DNA of 64,000 bases from Sapria himalayana (lineage: Eukaryota; Streptophyta; Magnoliopsida; Malpighiales; Rafflesiaceae). Position 1 is the first letter of the stretch, and each line of letters begins with the position of its first letter. The stretch is from the NCBI GenBank assembly GCA_029783825.1, contig JAREIK010010164.1, forward strand, positions 62,001-126,000, in the 5' to 3' direction. Positions 1-11,152 of the stretch are shown in pieces. The position numbers and the translations under genes are program-made. The notes beneath the pieces are model-generated. The model was not told where the DNA came from and did no database searches. It worked only from the letters and a program-made list of their open reading frames with translations.

Positions 1-1773
1 CATAAGTATCACTACCATCAAAGAAATCATCATTTTTCTTCAACACAGTAGAAGAGAAATCATCTTCTTTTGATTCATCTTCATTTAAATTTTTATAATC
101 ATCCTTCATCTCATTTAAAGCATTTATAACCTTTTTCACCAAATTTTTATCCAATTCCTCTTCATAATGCTAAGTGTACATAACCTTGAAATATTTGAGC
201 TTATATATTAGATCCAACACTACTGCGACAAAAAGCATAATATTTGTTGATTGAAGAGAACCCCAATATTTGTTGAATTTATGCCTCATTTTCATACCCA
301 TTTTAGACACCATTATGTCTCTTCTATTTTCACAAATCTAAATATTTTTCAAAATTTGAATAATCTCAAGAAAATAAACACTAGTTTTAGAATTATCTGA
401 GCCAGAAAATTTACAATTTACCTCATAAAATGTTTTCAAGAAACCATCCAAAAATTTGGCGTTTGTTCAGTCTCTCTCAGTTGGAACGTTTGAACCAAAC
501 TCCTTCAAAAACCTTTTGTCTTTGTCCTCCAACTTATCAAATTATTTTTGATATTTTATATCTATTTGTAGCATCAAATAAGTTGAATTTCATCTTGTAT
601 GACAATCTAATTGCAATGAAGATCCATATGTCAAGTTTTCTATTTCAACACATAACTTAAACATATCAAATATTTTAGGACTACTCCTCACATATTTCAC
701 CACACCTCTAATTTTTTGAATAGTACTCTTAACTTCTACAATGTCATCTCTGATAATTAAGTTTAGGATATGAGCACAACATCTCATATGAAAATGCTCG
801 CCTCTCAAAGGTACAACACTATTCTTCACAAGCATTTTTTTCAATTGTTCAACTGCAACATCATTATTTGATGCATTGTCAACCGCAATGAACATCAACA
901 TTCTCAAATTCCATTCATTCATGAAAAACTCAATAGCATTTCTAATATTAACTCCAGAATAACTTTTAATTACACAAAAGTTCAAAAGCCTTTTATGCAT
1001 ATTTTAATGAGAATCAATGAAATGAATAGTCGAACATATATAAGACAAATTTTGAATTCTAGTCCAAGTGTCGGTAGTCAATGAAACTCTACAATAATGA
1101 GATGATATGCTATCAAATAATTTCTTCTTTTCCTTCACAAATAAAGAAAAACAATCCCCTAGTAAAGAGTGCCTAGATGGAATTTTAAATTTATGTACAC
1201 TAACTTCACAAAACTTTTTAAACTCATCCCTCTCAACAAAACAAAAAGGCAATTCATCTTTTATGATCATTTTCACCAAAGCCTCCCTAACTAGTTGTTG
1301 AATAAATTTCCAACAATTTAATTTGTTATCCTCTGAACTAGTACCTTTAGTGAAACTCAACAAAGTTTGTGACTTTACTTTAGCTTTGTGAGCTTCTATT
1401 AATTCTTTTTTGTGTTGAAATTTGCTACAAGTCTCTCTCAAGTATTTCCACAAACCCAAGTACCTTGATCACTTTTTGCCAAATATTCTTTCCTACACCA
1501 TATACAAGCTGCCCTACCAGTTTCATTTCCATCTGAATCAACTAATATCTCATAAGTTTTCCAAACAGCATACTTATACTTTTTATGAACTTGAGGCTCA
1601 GATGTACCTTGACTTTCTTTTACAATTGGAATTGAAGATCCTGCCGTAACAATAGGAGGGTTCGTGAAAGGATGATGATTGGATTTTCCAGTACTTTAAT
1701 CAATTGAGATGTGATCATCTTCAATTTCTTGTATTTTTTGTTTACCGCTGGATTGTGCAATCTTCATTGCCAT
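1..1773 (-). pseudogene. hAT transposase pseudogene (zinc-finger BED domain, RICESLEEPER type)
   Basis: The likely start is the ATG at 1771-1773, followed by an acidic N-terminus. A BED zinc finger follows at about 1590-1440, with YAVWKTYEI, DGNETGRAACIWC and GT...LWKYLRETC visible. Then come the hAT catalytic region (LTTDTWTRIQNLSYIC, FIAVDNASNND, FHMRCCAHILNLI) and the conserved stretch around TR*NSTYLML, FLKTFYEV, FSGS, MKMRHKFNKYWG and MLFVAVVLD. The C-terminal dimerisation part lies beyond position 1. The frame is broken by stops at 1696-1698, 1004-1006, 590-592, 542-544, 467-469, 338-340 and 170-172. There is also a one-base frameshift near 1455-1461 inside the zinc finger. Three stops (1004, 590, 467) sit where this family has tryptophan. 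Family assignment is secure from the motifs. In active relatives the protein binds the terminal repeats and excises the element; this copy cannot make it. Confidence 0.93.
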
Positions 1774-2135
1774 TAATTGCTGTGTTATGTTAAGTATAAA
1801 TACATATAAATATTTCAAACAAACAAGCACTACAAAACATACTGTAACACTTTAAGCCCACCCATTCGGCCCAACCACAACACCGCAACCAATACTCAAC
1901 AAAACTAACTGGGACAATTAATAATAATAATTAATCTCTCAATTCTCGTCATAAAAACAAACCAAAAGGCTGGTGGTATCTGGGACACGGTGGAGGCAAC
2001 CAAAAGTGCGACGGACAAGGGCTGGACCTAAATAAACATGGCTGTAACAACGTGAGGTGGCCTGGGACTCGTCTGAACAGCAATAGGTGCTTCGGAATTG
2101 GATGGGCAGTAGGGGAATTGGTGGCATCTTCATGT

Positions 2136-2156
2136 TATATATATATATATATATAT
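2136..2156. repeat. (TA)n microsatellite
   Basis: About ten uninterrupted TA dinucleotides lie in the non-coding leader of the hAT element, between the transposase start and the terminal repeat. No other function is visible. Confidence 0.95.
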
Positions 2157-2189
2157 TCCTGATTCTAGTATCGATATTTAAGGACGAGA

Positions 2190-2358
2190 TAGTTATCGGG
2201 ATGGATATTGCTTAAGATCTGGAACCATCCCAAAAGAAAGAATACATGAAAGAATGGGACGGGAAAAGTCAAAGTCAGCGGATTTTTCTCAGTCCCGATT
2301 TTTTCGGGACAAGACTTCGGGTTGGGTAAGGAATCTCCGAAACCCATGAGCAGCCCTA
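2190..2358 (-). other. hAT 5' terminus and subterminal repeat region
   Basis: This stretch holds repeated CGGGA/TCCCG motifs near 2197, 2255, 2291, 2304 and 2316. It includes a hairpin with arms GTCCCGA and TCGGGAC at about 2292-2310, and it ends at the presumed terminal repeat at 2343-2358. Clustered short subterminal motifs are the usual transposase-binding arrangement in plant hAT elements. Calling them binding sites here is inference. An open frame of 67 codons crosses the region but shows no protein features. Confidence 0.6.
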
Positions 2359-4900
2359 CTAAATACATATAAAGTTAAATCAGTAAACTCCTAAACCCCG
2401 TAATGCCTAAATACATAAACCTTTAAACCGCTAAATACTACTTAATAATTAATAAATCTATTTTTTATTACTATTTATTATATTTTTAAATATTCAATTT
2501 AATTATTTATTAGTGTATTTATTTAGAAATATTTATTACAAAATAAATTATCAGTAGGACAAATATAATTTAAAGAATATATTATTTATCTAATAAAAAT
2601 ACACGCTTATAAAAGAAGTATAAATTTAAAAATAAAAAATTATTATCAAGTAATATAAGTTACTTTAATTTTGAATTAATTTGGGTTTTGTAAATATTTT
2701 TTAAAAAATATCTATCTTAATATTAATAGTTTATAAATTTAATTTTTGATCATTATTATAATATCTATCAATACAATTTTTTATATTAAATTTATATGAT
2801 ATATAATTATTAATATTATTATAACAAAATATTATATTAAAAGTTCAAAAAATTTTAAATATTATTATATTTTCAAATGTTATAACCTATTAAAATGATA
2901 AAAAATTATAGAAATTTGTTTAGTTATATTATTTTTTTAAATAAAACCTATAAACCACTAAAAGCCTAAAAACATAAATCACTAAACTCATATCGAAAAA
3001 TACTCTAAACACTTAAATCATTATGCTATTATACATTATTAATAAATCATAAATCTCATTTTAATTTTTATTCAGGATAATTTTAAATTTTTATTTTAAT
3101 TATTTATCAATTTATTTTATAGAAATATAAATAACAAAATAAATTATTTGTGAGACAGATCTAATTTAAATTAAACTGGTATCCCTAAATAATAAATAAT
3201 AAATCTCATTTTTTTTATTATAATTTTTAATATTCTTTTTAATTATTTATTTGTTTATTTATACATAAATATTAATTACAAAATAAATTGAGTTAGACAA
3301 ATATAATTTATATAAATTATTTTTCATCAAAAATTATTGATAAACTTTTTAAAATAAAAAAAAAATTCAAAGCAAAAAATATTTATATAGTAATATATTT
3401 TGATTTTCTTCTGAATCATTTTAGGTTTTGTAATTATATTTTAATTGATATCTATCTTATTAATAATAGATTATTAATTTATTTTTTGATCATTATTAGA
3501 ATATTTATCAATTAAATTTTTTATATAGAATTTATATTATATATAAATATAATGATTATTATAACTAAATCTTGTATTCACATTAAAAAAAAATTTAAAA
3601 TTTATTATATTTTCAAAGGTCATAACCTTTGAAAATATCAAAAAATAATAAAAATAACTTTTGTATTATTTATTTTTATAATAAAACCTATAAACCACTA
3701 AATGCATACACAGTTAAATCAATAAACTCCTAAAGCTCATAATGCCTAAATACATAAACCATTAAACCACTATATACTACTAAATAATTAATAAATCTAA
3801 TTTTTATTTCTATTTATTATATTTTTAAATATTCATTTTAATTATTTATTAGTTTATTTTTATAGAAATATTTATTACAAATTAAATTATGAGAGCGACA
3901 TATATATTTTAATTAATTTATTTCTAATCAAAAAATATATATGCTTATAAAAGAAGTAAAAATTTAAAAATTAAAAATCATTATCCAGTACTATATTAAC
4001 TATAATTTCGAATCATTTTGGGTTTTGTAAATATTTTTTAATTATTATAAATATTTTTATTAATAGTTTATTAATTTAAATTTTGATCATTATTATATTA
4101 ACTATCAATAACAAAATATTGTATTAAAATTTCAAAAAATTTTAAATATTATTATATTTCAAATGTTTTAACATATGAAAATAATAAAAAATTATATAAA
4201 TTTTTTTCGTAATTTTATTTTTTTAAATAAAAGCTATAAACCACTAAAAGCCTAAAAACATAAATCGCTAAACTCTTAACGAGAAAACCTCTAAATACTT
4301 AAATCATTAAAGTGGTATATATTAATAATAAATCATAAATCTCATTTTAAATTTTATTCAGTATAATTTTAAATTTTTATATTAATTATTTATCAATTTA
4401 TTTTATAAAAATATTAATTACAAAATAAATTATTAGAGAGACAGATCTAATTTAAATTAAACCGATATCCCTAAATAATAAATAATAAATAATAAATCTC
4501 ATTTTTTTTGATTATAATTATAAATATTCATTATAATTATTTATTTGATTATTTATATATAAATATTAATTACAAAATAAATTGAGTTATACAAATATAA
4601 ATTATATAAATTATTTGTCATCAAAAAATTATTGATAAACTTTTTAAAAGAAAAAAAAATGCAAAACAAAAAATTATTATATAGTAATATATTTTGCTTT
4701 TCTTCTGAATCATTTTAGGTTTTGTAATTATATTTTAATTGATATCTATCTTATTAATAATATTTTATTAATTTATTTTTTGATCATTATTAGAATATTT
4801 ATCAATAAAATTGTTTATATTGAATTTATATGATATATAAATATAATGATTATTATAACTAAATATTGTATTCTCAATTAAGAACAATTTAAAAATTATT

Positions 4901-4932
4901 ATATTTTCAAAGGTTATAACCTTTGAAAATAT
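4901..4932. repeat. perfect 32-bp unit palindrome
   Basis: The half-site ATATTTTCAAAGGTTA is followed directly by its exact reverse complement. It lies about 45 bp before the octamer tract of an A unit. Nearly every full satellite unit has a version of this dyad at the same place, while the AT-rich text around it drifts. Confidence 0.95.
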
Positions 4933-6238
4933 CAATAAATAATAAAAATAAATTTGTTATTTTTTTATTTTTTTAATAAAAGCTATAAACCACTAAATGC
5001 ATACACAGTTAAATCAGTAAATTATTAAACCTCATAATGCCTAATTACATAAACCATTAAACCGCTATATACTACTTAATAATTAATAAATATAATTTTT
5101 ATTTCTATTTATTATAAATTTAAATATCCATTTTAATTATTTATTAGTTTATTTTTATAGAAATATTTATTACAAATTAAATTATGAGAGCGACATATAG
5201 ATTTTAATTAATTTATTTTTAAACAAAAAAAATATATGCTTATAAAAGAAGTAGAAATTTAAAAATTAAAAATTATTATCCAGTAATATATTTTACTTTA
5301 TTTAGAATCAATTTGGATTTGTAAATATTTTTTAATTAATATCAATCTTTTTATTAATCGCTTATTAATTTAAATTTTGATCATTATAATATTATCTATC
5401 AATAAAATTGTTTATATTGAATTTATATCATATATAATTACTAATATTATTATAACTAAATATTGTATTCACATTTCAAAAAATTTTAAATATTATTATA
5501 TTTTCAGAGGTTATAACATATGAAAATGGGAAAAAATTACAAATTTTTTTTTGTTATTTTATTGATTAAATAAAACCTATAAACCACTAAATGCCTAAAA
5601 ACCTAAATCGCTAAACTCCGAAAATACAAAACCTCTAAATACTTAATCCATTAAACAGGTATACATTAATAATAAATCATAAATATCATTTTAATTTTTA
5701 TTCAGTATAATTTTAAATTTTTATTTTAATTAATTTTCAGTTTATTTTTATAGAAATATTAAATACAAAATAAATTATTAGTAAGACAGATCGAATTTAA
5801 ATTAGACCGGTATACCCTAAATAATAAATAATAAATCTCATTTTTTAATTATAATTTTAAATATTCATTTTTATTATTTATTTGTTTATTTTTAGAAAAA
5901 TATTAATTAACAAATAATCTATGAGTTACACAAATATAATTTATATAAATTATTTTTCATCAAAATATTATAGATAAACTTTTTAAAACAAAAAAAATTC
6001 AAAACAAAAAATTATTGTATAGTAATATATTTTGTGTTGCTTCTAAATCATTTTAAGTTTTGTAATTATATTTTAATTGATATCTATCTTATTAATAATT
6101 GATTATTAAGTTATCTTTTCATAATAAATTAGAATATTTATCAATAAAAATGTTTATATTGAATTCATATGATATATAAATATAATTATTAATATAACTA
6201 AATATTGTATTCACTTTTGAAAAAAATTTTAAAATTAT

Positions 6239-6271
6239 CACATTTTCAAAGGTATAACCTTTGAAAATGTG
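6239..6271. repeat. unit palindrome, CACATTTT-ended variant
   Basis: Arms CACATTTTCAAAGG (6239-6252) and CCTTTGAAAATGTG (6258-6271) are exact reverse complements around a 5-base centre TATAA. Compared with the ATAT-ended version, both ends have changed together, so pairing is kept. Confidence 0.95.
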
Positions 6272-8140
6272 AAAAAATAAAAAAAAATATTTTTCATTGT
6301 AATTATATTGTTTAAATAAAACATATACACCACTAATGCCTAAGCCTTTAACTAACTAAACTACAAAATCCCAATACCTCTATATAGATAATTTTTTAAA
6401 TCGATATACCTTAAATAATAATTAATAAATTTCATTTTTATTTGTTTTCATTATAATTTAAAAAATTCATTTTGTATGTTTAGTTTTTTATTTTTATATA
6501 TGTATTAATTATAACATAAATTATGAGTTAAAAATATAATTTATAAAAATTATTTTTCATCAAAAAAATTGATAAGCTTATAAAAATCATAAAAATTTAA
6601 AAACAAATAATTATTATTTACTAATATATTTTGCTTTGATTTTGAATCATTTTAGGTTTTGATATTATATTTTAAGTAATATCATTCTTATTCATAATAA
6701 ATTTTTAATTTATTTTATGATAATTATTAGAATATCTATCAATAAAATTATTTATATTGAATTTATATGATATATAATAATTATTATTATTATAAATAAA
6801 TATTGTATTCACTTTTGAAAAAAATTTAAAAATTATTATATTTTTAAAGATTATAATCTTAAAAAATGAGAAAAAAAACTAAAAATAAATTTTAAGTTAT
6901 TTTATTTTTTAAATAAAACCTATAGAACATTAAATGCTTACTTACTTAAATTAGTACGCTCATAAACCCTGAAACCCCTAAATACATTAACATTTTAACT
7001 TCTATATAGTACTTAATAAATAATAAATCTCATTTTTATTTCTATTTATTATAATTTTAAAAATTCATTTTAATTATTTATAGTTTAATTATTTAGAAAA
7101 ATTAATTACAAAATAAATTGCGAGTAAGACAAATATTATTTAAATAATTTATTTTTAATCAAAAAAAATATAAGCTTATAAAAAGAAGGATAAATTTAAA
7201 AATTAAATATTATTATTTAGTAATATATTTTGATTTGATTTTAAATCCTTTTTTGTTATGTAAATATATTTTAATTAATATTTATATTATTAATAATAGT
7301 TTATTAATTTAATTTTTGATCATTATTATAATATCTATCAATAAAATTGTTTATATTGAATTTATATGATATATAATTAGTAAGATTAATATAATTATAC
7401 ATGGTATTCATATTTTAAAAGATTTTAAAAATTATTTTATTTTCAAAGGTTATAACCTATATAAAATTATTTTAAAAATCTAAAAAAAATCTAAAAAAAT
7501 TTTGTATTTTTATTATATAAATAAAACCTATATACCACTAAATGCCTAAAAACATAAATTGCTAAACTCCTAAATGACAAAACTCCTAAATAATCAAACA
7601 AATAAACATGTATACCACATATAATAAATCATAAATCTCATTTTAATTTGTATATATTATAATTTTAAATATTCATTTTAATTATTTATTAGTTTATTTT
7701 TTATAGAAATGTTAATTACAAATTAAATAATGAGCGAGACAACTATATTTTTAATAATTTATTTTTAATCAAAAAAAATATAAGTATATAAAAAGATGTA
7801 AAAATTTAAAAAGAAAAAATTCTTAGTTAGTAATATATTTTACTTTGATTTTGAATCATTATATATAGGTTTTGCAATTATATTTTAATTGCTATCAATC
7901 TTATTAAGAATAGTTTATTAATTTGTTATTTGATCAATTTTATAATAACTACCAATAAAATTACTTATTTTGAATTTAAATGTCTTGTAATTAATACGAT
8001 TATTATAATTAAATATTATATTTACATTAGAAAAAAATATACAAATTATTATATTTTCAAAAGTTATAACATTCAAAAATGATAAAAAATCACAAAAAAT
8101 AATTTTTTTGTTATTTTATTATATAAATATAACATTAAAA

Positions 8141-8213
8141 CCACTAAATGCCTAATCATTTCAATCTCTAGACTCCTAAACCCCAAAAACCCCTAAATAC
8201 TTAAACCATTAAA
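8141..8213 (+). repeat. octamer tract of an F unit (telomere-like, degenerate)
   Basis: Nine octamers run CCACTAAA, TGCCTAAT, then drifting units, CTCCTAAA, CCCCAAAA, CCCCTAAA, TACTTAAA and CCATTAAA. One extra A at 8189 is the only break in the 8-base register. This tract is closest to a (CCCCTAAA)n array. Confidence 0.85.
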
Positions 8214-9341
8214 CCTATATAACATAAATAATAAATAATAAATTTCATTTTTATTTGTATTCATTATAATTTTAAATATTCATTTTAATTATTTTTTTGT
8301 TTATTTTTATAGAAATATTAATTACAAAATAAATAATGAGTGAGACATATATAATTTTAATATATTATATTTTATGAAAAAAAATATATGCTTATAAAAA
8401 AAATAAAATTTCAAAAATTTAAAATTTTATTTAGTAATATAATTTACTTTGATTTTGAATTATTTTGGGTCCTACAAATATATTTTAATTAATATATATC
8501 TTATTAATAATAGTTTATTAATTTATTTTTCGATCAATATAATAATATATATTAATAAAATTTTTTATTTTAAATTTACATCAAATATAATTATTAAGAT
8601 TATTATAACTAAGTATTGTATTCATATTTTAGAAAGATTAAAAAATAATTATATTTTGAAAGGTTATAACCTTTCAAAATCACGAAAATTCATTAAAATA
8701 AATTTTTTGTTATTTCATTGATTAAATAAAACCTATAAACACCTAAATGTGGAAACAAATAAATCAATAAACTCCTTAACCCCAAAACCACAAAAAACTT
8801 AAACCATTAAATAGGTATACCCTAAATAATAAATAATAAATCTCTTTTTATTAGTATTCATTATAATTTTAAATATTCATTTTAATTATTTATCAATTTA
8901 TTTTTATAGAAATATTAATTCCAAAATAAATTATTAGTGAGATAGATATAATTTAAATAATTTATATTTCATCAAAAATATATATATGCTTATAAAATGA
9001 GGCAAAATTTTTAAAATAAAAAATTATTATTTAGTAATATATCTTATTTTGATTTTAAATCATTTTAGGTTCTACAATTATATTTTAATTTATATAATTC
9101 TTATTAATACTAGTTTATTTATTTATTTATTTATTGATCATTATTATAATATCTATTAATAAAATTATTTATATTTAGTTTACATTAGATATAATTATTA
9201 AGATTATTATAACTAAATATTATATTCACATTTAAAAAAATTTAAAATTATTATATATTAAATGGTTACAATCTTCAAAAATTTCAAAAATTCAAAAAAT
9301 TAAATTTTTTGTTTTTTAATTTTTTAGATAATAACTATAAA

Positions 9342-9413
9342 TCACTAAAGGTCTAAACACTTAAATCACTAAACTCCTAAACCAAAAAACACCTAAATAC
9401 TTAAACCATTAAA
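9342..9413 (+). repeat. octamer tract of an H unit (nine units, strict 8-bp register)
   Basis: Nine consecutive octamers of the pattern NNNNTAAA occupy 72 bp with no insertion or deletion. Eight of the nine end in TAAA and one (CCAAAAAA) has drifted. The tract ends at CCGGTATA, a conserved boundary after the octamers in many units. Confidence 0.9.
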
Positions 9414-9933
9414 CCGGTATATCTTGAAGAATAAATAATAAATCTCAATTTTATTTGTATTCATTATAATTTTATATAATTATTTTAATTATTTATTAGT
9501 TTATTATTATAGAATTATAAATTACAAAATAAATTATATGTAAGACAAATTAATTTAAATAATTTATATATAATAACAAAAATATAAAGTTATAAAAAAA
9601 GCAAAACATTATAAAAATTATTATTTAGTAATATATTTTACTTTGATTTTGAATAAATTTAGATTTTGCATATATATTTTAAATAATATTTATCTTATTA
9701 ATAATAGTTTATTAAATTTTTTTTGATGATTATTATAATATCTAGCAATGTAATTATTTATATTGAATTTAAATGACTTATAATTATTAAGATTATTTTA
9801 ACTAAATATTATATTTACATTTGAAAAGAATTTAAAAATTAATATATTTTCAAAGGTTATAACCTTCAAAAATTAAAAAAAAATAATAAAAATAAATTTT
9901 TTGTTATATCATTGTTTAAATAAAACCTATAAA

Positions 9934-10013
9934 CCACTAAATGCCTAAACACTTAAACCTCTAAACTTCTAAACACAAAAGCTCCTAAATACTTAAACCT
10001 TTAAACTCATAAA
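9934..10013 (+). repeat. octamer tract of an I unit (ten units, strict 8-bp register)
   Basis: Ten octamers fill 80 bp exactly: CCACTAAA, TGCCTAAA, CACTTAAA, CCTCTAAA, CTTCTAAA, CACAAAAG, CTCCTAAA, TACTTAAA, CCTTTAAA and CTCATAAA. Nine of the ten end in TAAA or AAAG. The duplicate about 13,833 bp to the right differs here by one visible base. Confidence 0.92.
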
Positions 10014-11122
10014 CCTTAAATATAATTTAAATAATTTATTAAAATATTAATTACAAAATAAATTATGACTGATACAAATATAATTTAAATAATATATTTT
10101 TCATCAAAAAAATATAAGCTTATAAAAAGAAGAAAAAACAAAAAAAATTATTATTTTGTAATTAATTTTACTTGGATTTTGAATATTTTTAGGTTTTGTA
10201 ATTATATTTTAATTTATCTCTATCATATTAATAATAGCATATTAATTTATTTTTTGATAATTGATATCATATCTATCAATAAAATTGTTTATATTTAGTT
10301 TATATTATATATAATGATAATATTATTATTACAAAATATTGTAGTTACATTTTTAAAAAATTTTAAAATAATTATATTTTCAAAGGTTATAACATTTGAA
10401 AATGTGAAAAAATTTCAAAAATTATTTTTTTGTTATTTAATTATTTAAATAAAATCTATAAACAACTAAATGCATAAATACATAAATCGCTAAAGTCATA
10501 AATGAAAAAACCTTTAATACTTAAAATATTAAACTGGTATACATTTATAAGAATTCATAAATATCATTTTAATTTTATTCAGTATAATTTTAAATTTTTA
10601 TTTTAATTATTTATCAGTTTATTTTTAAAGAAATATTAATTACAAAATAAATTATTAGTGAGACAGATCTAATTTAAATTAGACTGGTATACCCAAAATA
10701 ATAAAGAATAAATCTCAATATTATTTTTTTCATTATAATTTAAAATATTCATTTTAATTATTTATTTGTTTATTTATATATAAATATTAATTACAAAATA
10801 AATTGAGTTAGACAAATATAATTTATATAAATTATATTTCATCAAAAAATTATTGATAAACTTTTTAAAAGAAAAATAAATTTCAAAACAAAAAATTATT
10901 ATATAGTAATATATTTTTCTTTTCTTCTGAATCATTTTAGGTTTTGTAATTATATTTTAATTGATATCTATCTATTTATTATAGGTTATTAATTTATTTT
11001 TTGATCATTATTAGAATATTTATCGATAAAATTGTTTATATTGAATTAATATGATATATAAATATAATGATTATTATAACTAAATATTGTATTCACATTT
11101 AAAAAAATTTGTAAAATTATTA

Positions 11123-11152
11123 TATTTTCAAAGGTTATAACCTTTGAAAATA
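11123..11152. repeat. perfect 30-bp unit palindrome
   Basis: The half-site TATTTTCAAAGGTTA is followed by its exact reverse complement, at the standard position about 45 bp before the octamer tract that starts near 11197. Confidence 0.95.

Larger units (their letters stand above)
1..2358 (-). mobile_element. hAT DNA transposon, 5' portion, cut by the window edge
   Basis: The element reads on the minus strand. Its 5' terminus lies at about 2358 and the sequence runs off the left edge before the 3' end. The outer end on the minus strand reads TAGGGCTGCTCATGGG, which resembles terminal inverted repeats of plant hAT elements. About 585 bp of non-coding leader follow, with GC-richer subterminal repeats, and then the transposase pseudogene. 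Satellite sequence resumes at once at 2359 with CTAAATAC, inside the octamer tract of a type A unit. The 8-bp target duplication cannot be confirmed because the other end is outside the window. Base composition is clearly less AT-rich than the satellite. The transposase reading frame is broken, so this copy is not autonomous. Confidence 0.88.
2359..6312 (+). repeat. AT-rich satellite, alternating A and B units
   Basis: Octamer tracts begin near 2941, 3681, 4225, 4975 and 5569, with the first tract cut by the hAT insertion at 2358/2359. Units alternate between type A (octamers beginning CCACTAAA TGCATACA CAGTTAAA) and type B (CCACTAAA AGCCTAAA AACATAAA or close). Three B units are composite. 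After the GAGACAGATCTAATTT segment (near 3160, 4440 and 5790) the sequence jumps straight to a second post-octamer segment, adding about 150 bp. Steps of 740-750 bp therefore alternate with steps of 545-595 bp. Palindromes occur near 3609-3636 and, perfect over 32 bp, at 4901-4932. No gene is visible. Several hundred bases at a time consist only of A/T-rich text conserved between units. Confidence 0.92.
6313..9919 (+). repeat. AT-rich satellite, units C-D-E-F-G-H
   Basis: Six consecutive units have octamer tracts starting near 6313, 6913, 7519, 8126, 8724 and 9326, a regular spacing of 594-607 bp. Each has a distinct octamer tract, which lets the subtypes be followed. D contains GCTTACTTACTTAAA, G has ATGTGGAAAC, and H has AAAGGTCTAAAC. 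The same series recurs with gaps at 12388-15872 (H, I, C, D, E) and, reversed, at 26.2-28.0, 36.3-37.6 and 54.7-56.5 kb. The only open frame above 60 codons (8449-8721) is a chance frame that recurs wherever this segment recurs. Confidence 0.9.

Noticed and set aside
430..1649. Plus-strand frames at 430-660, 1107-1301 and 1422-1649
   Set aside because: They are antisense to the hAT transposase pseudogene, whose minus-strand motifs are unambiguous.
1939..2368. Minus-strand frames at 1939-2133 and 2165-2368
   Set aside because: They lie in the hAT leader and across its terminal repeat, before the transposase start, and have no recognisable domain.
8449..8721. Open frame of 90 codons (MILNYFG...), with look-alikes at 21253-21480, 40673-40855 and 41859-42044
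   Set aside because: The frames lie at the same phase of the satellite unit and consist almost only of I, L, N, Y, K and F codons. They are shared because the DNA is repeated. There is no domain and no start context.
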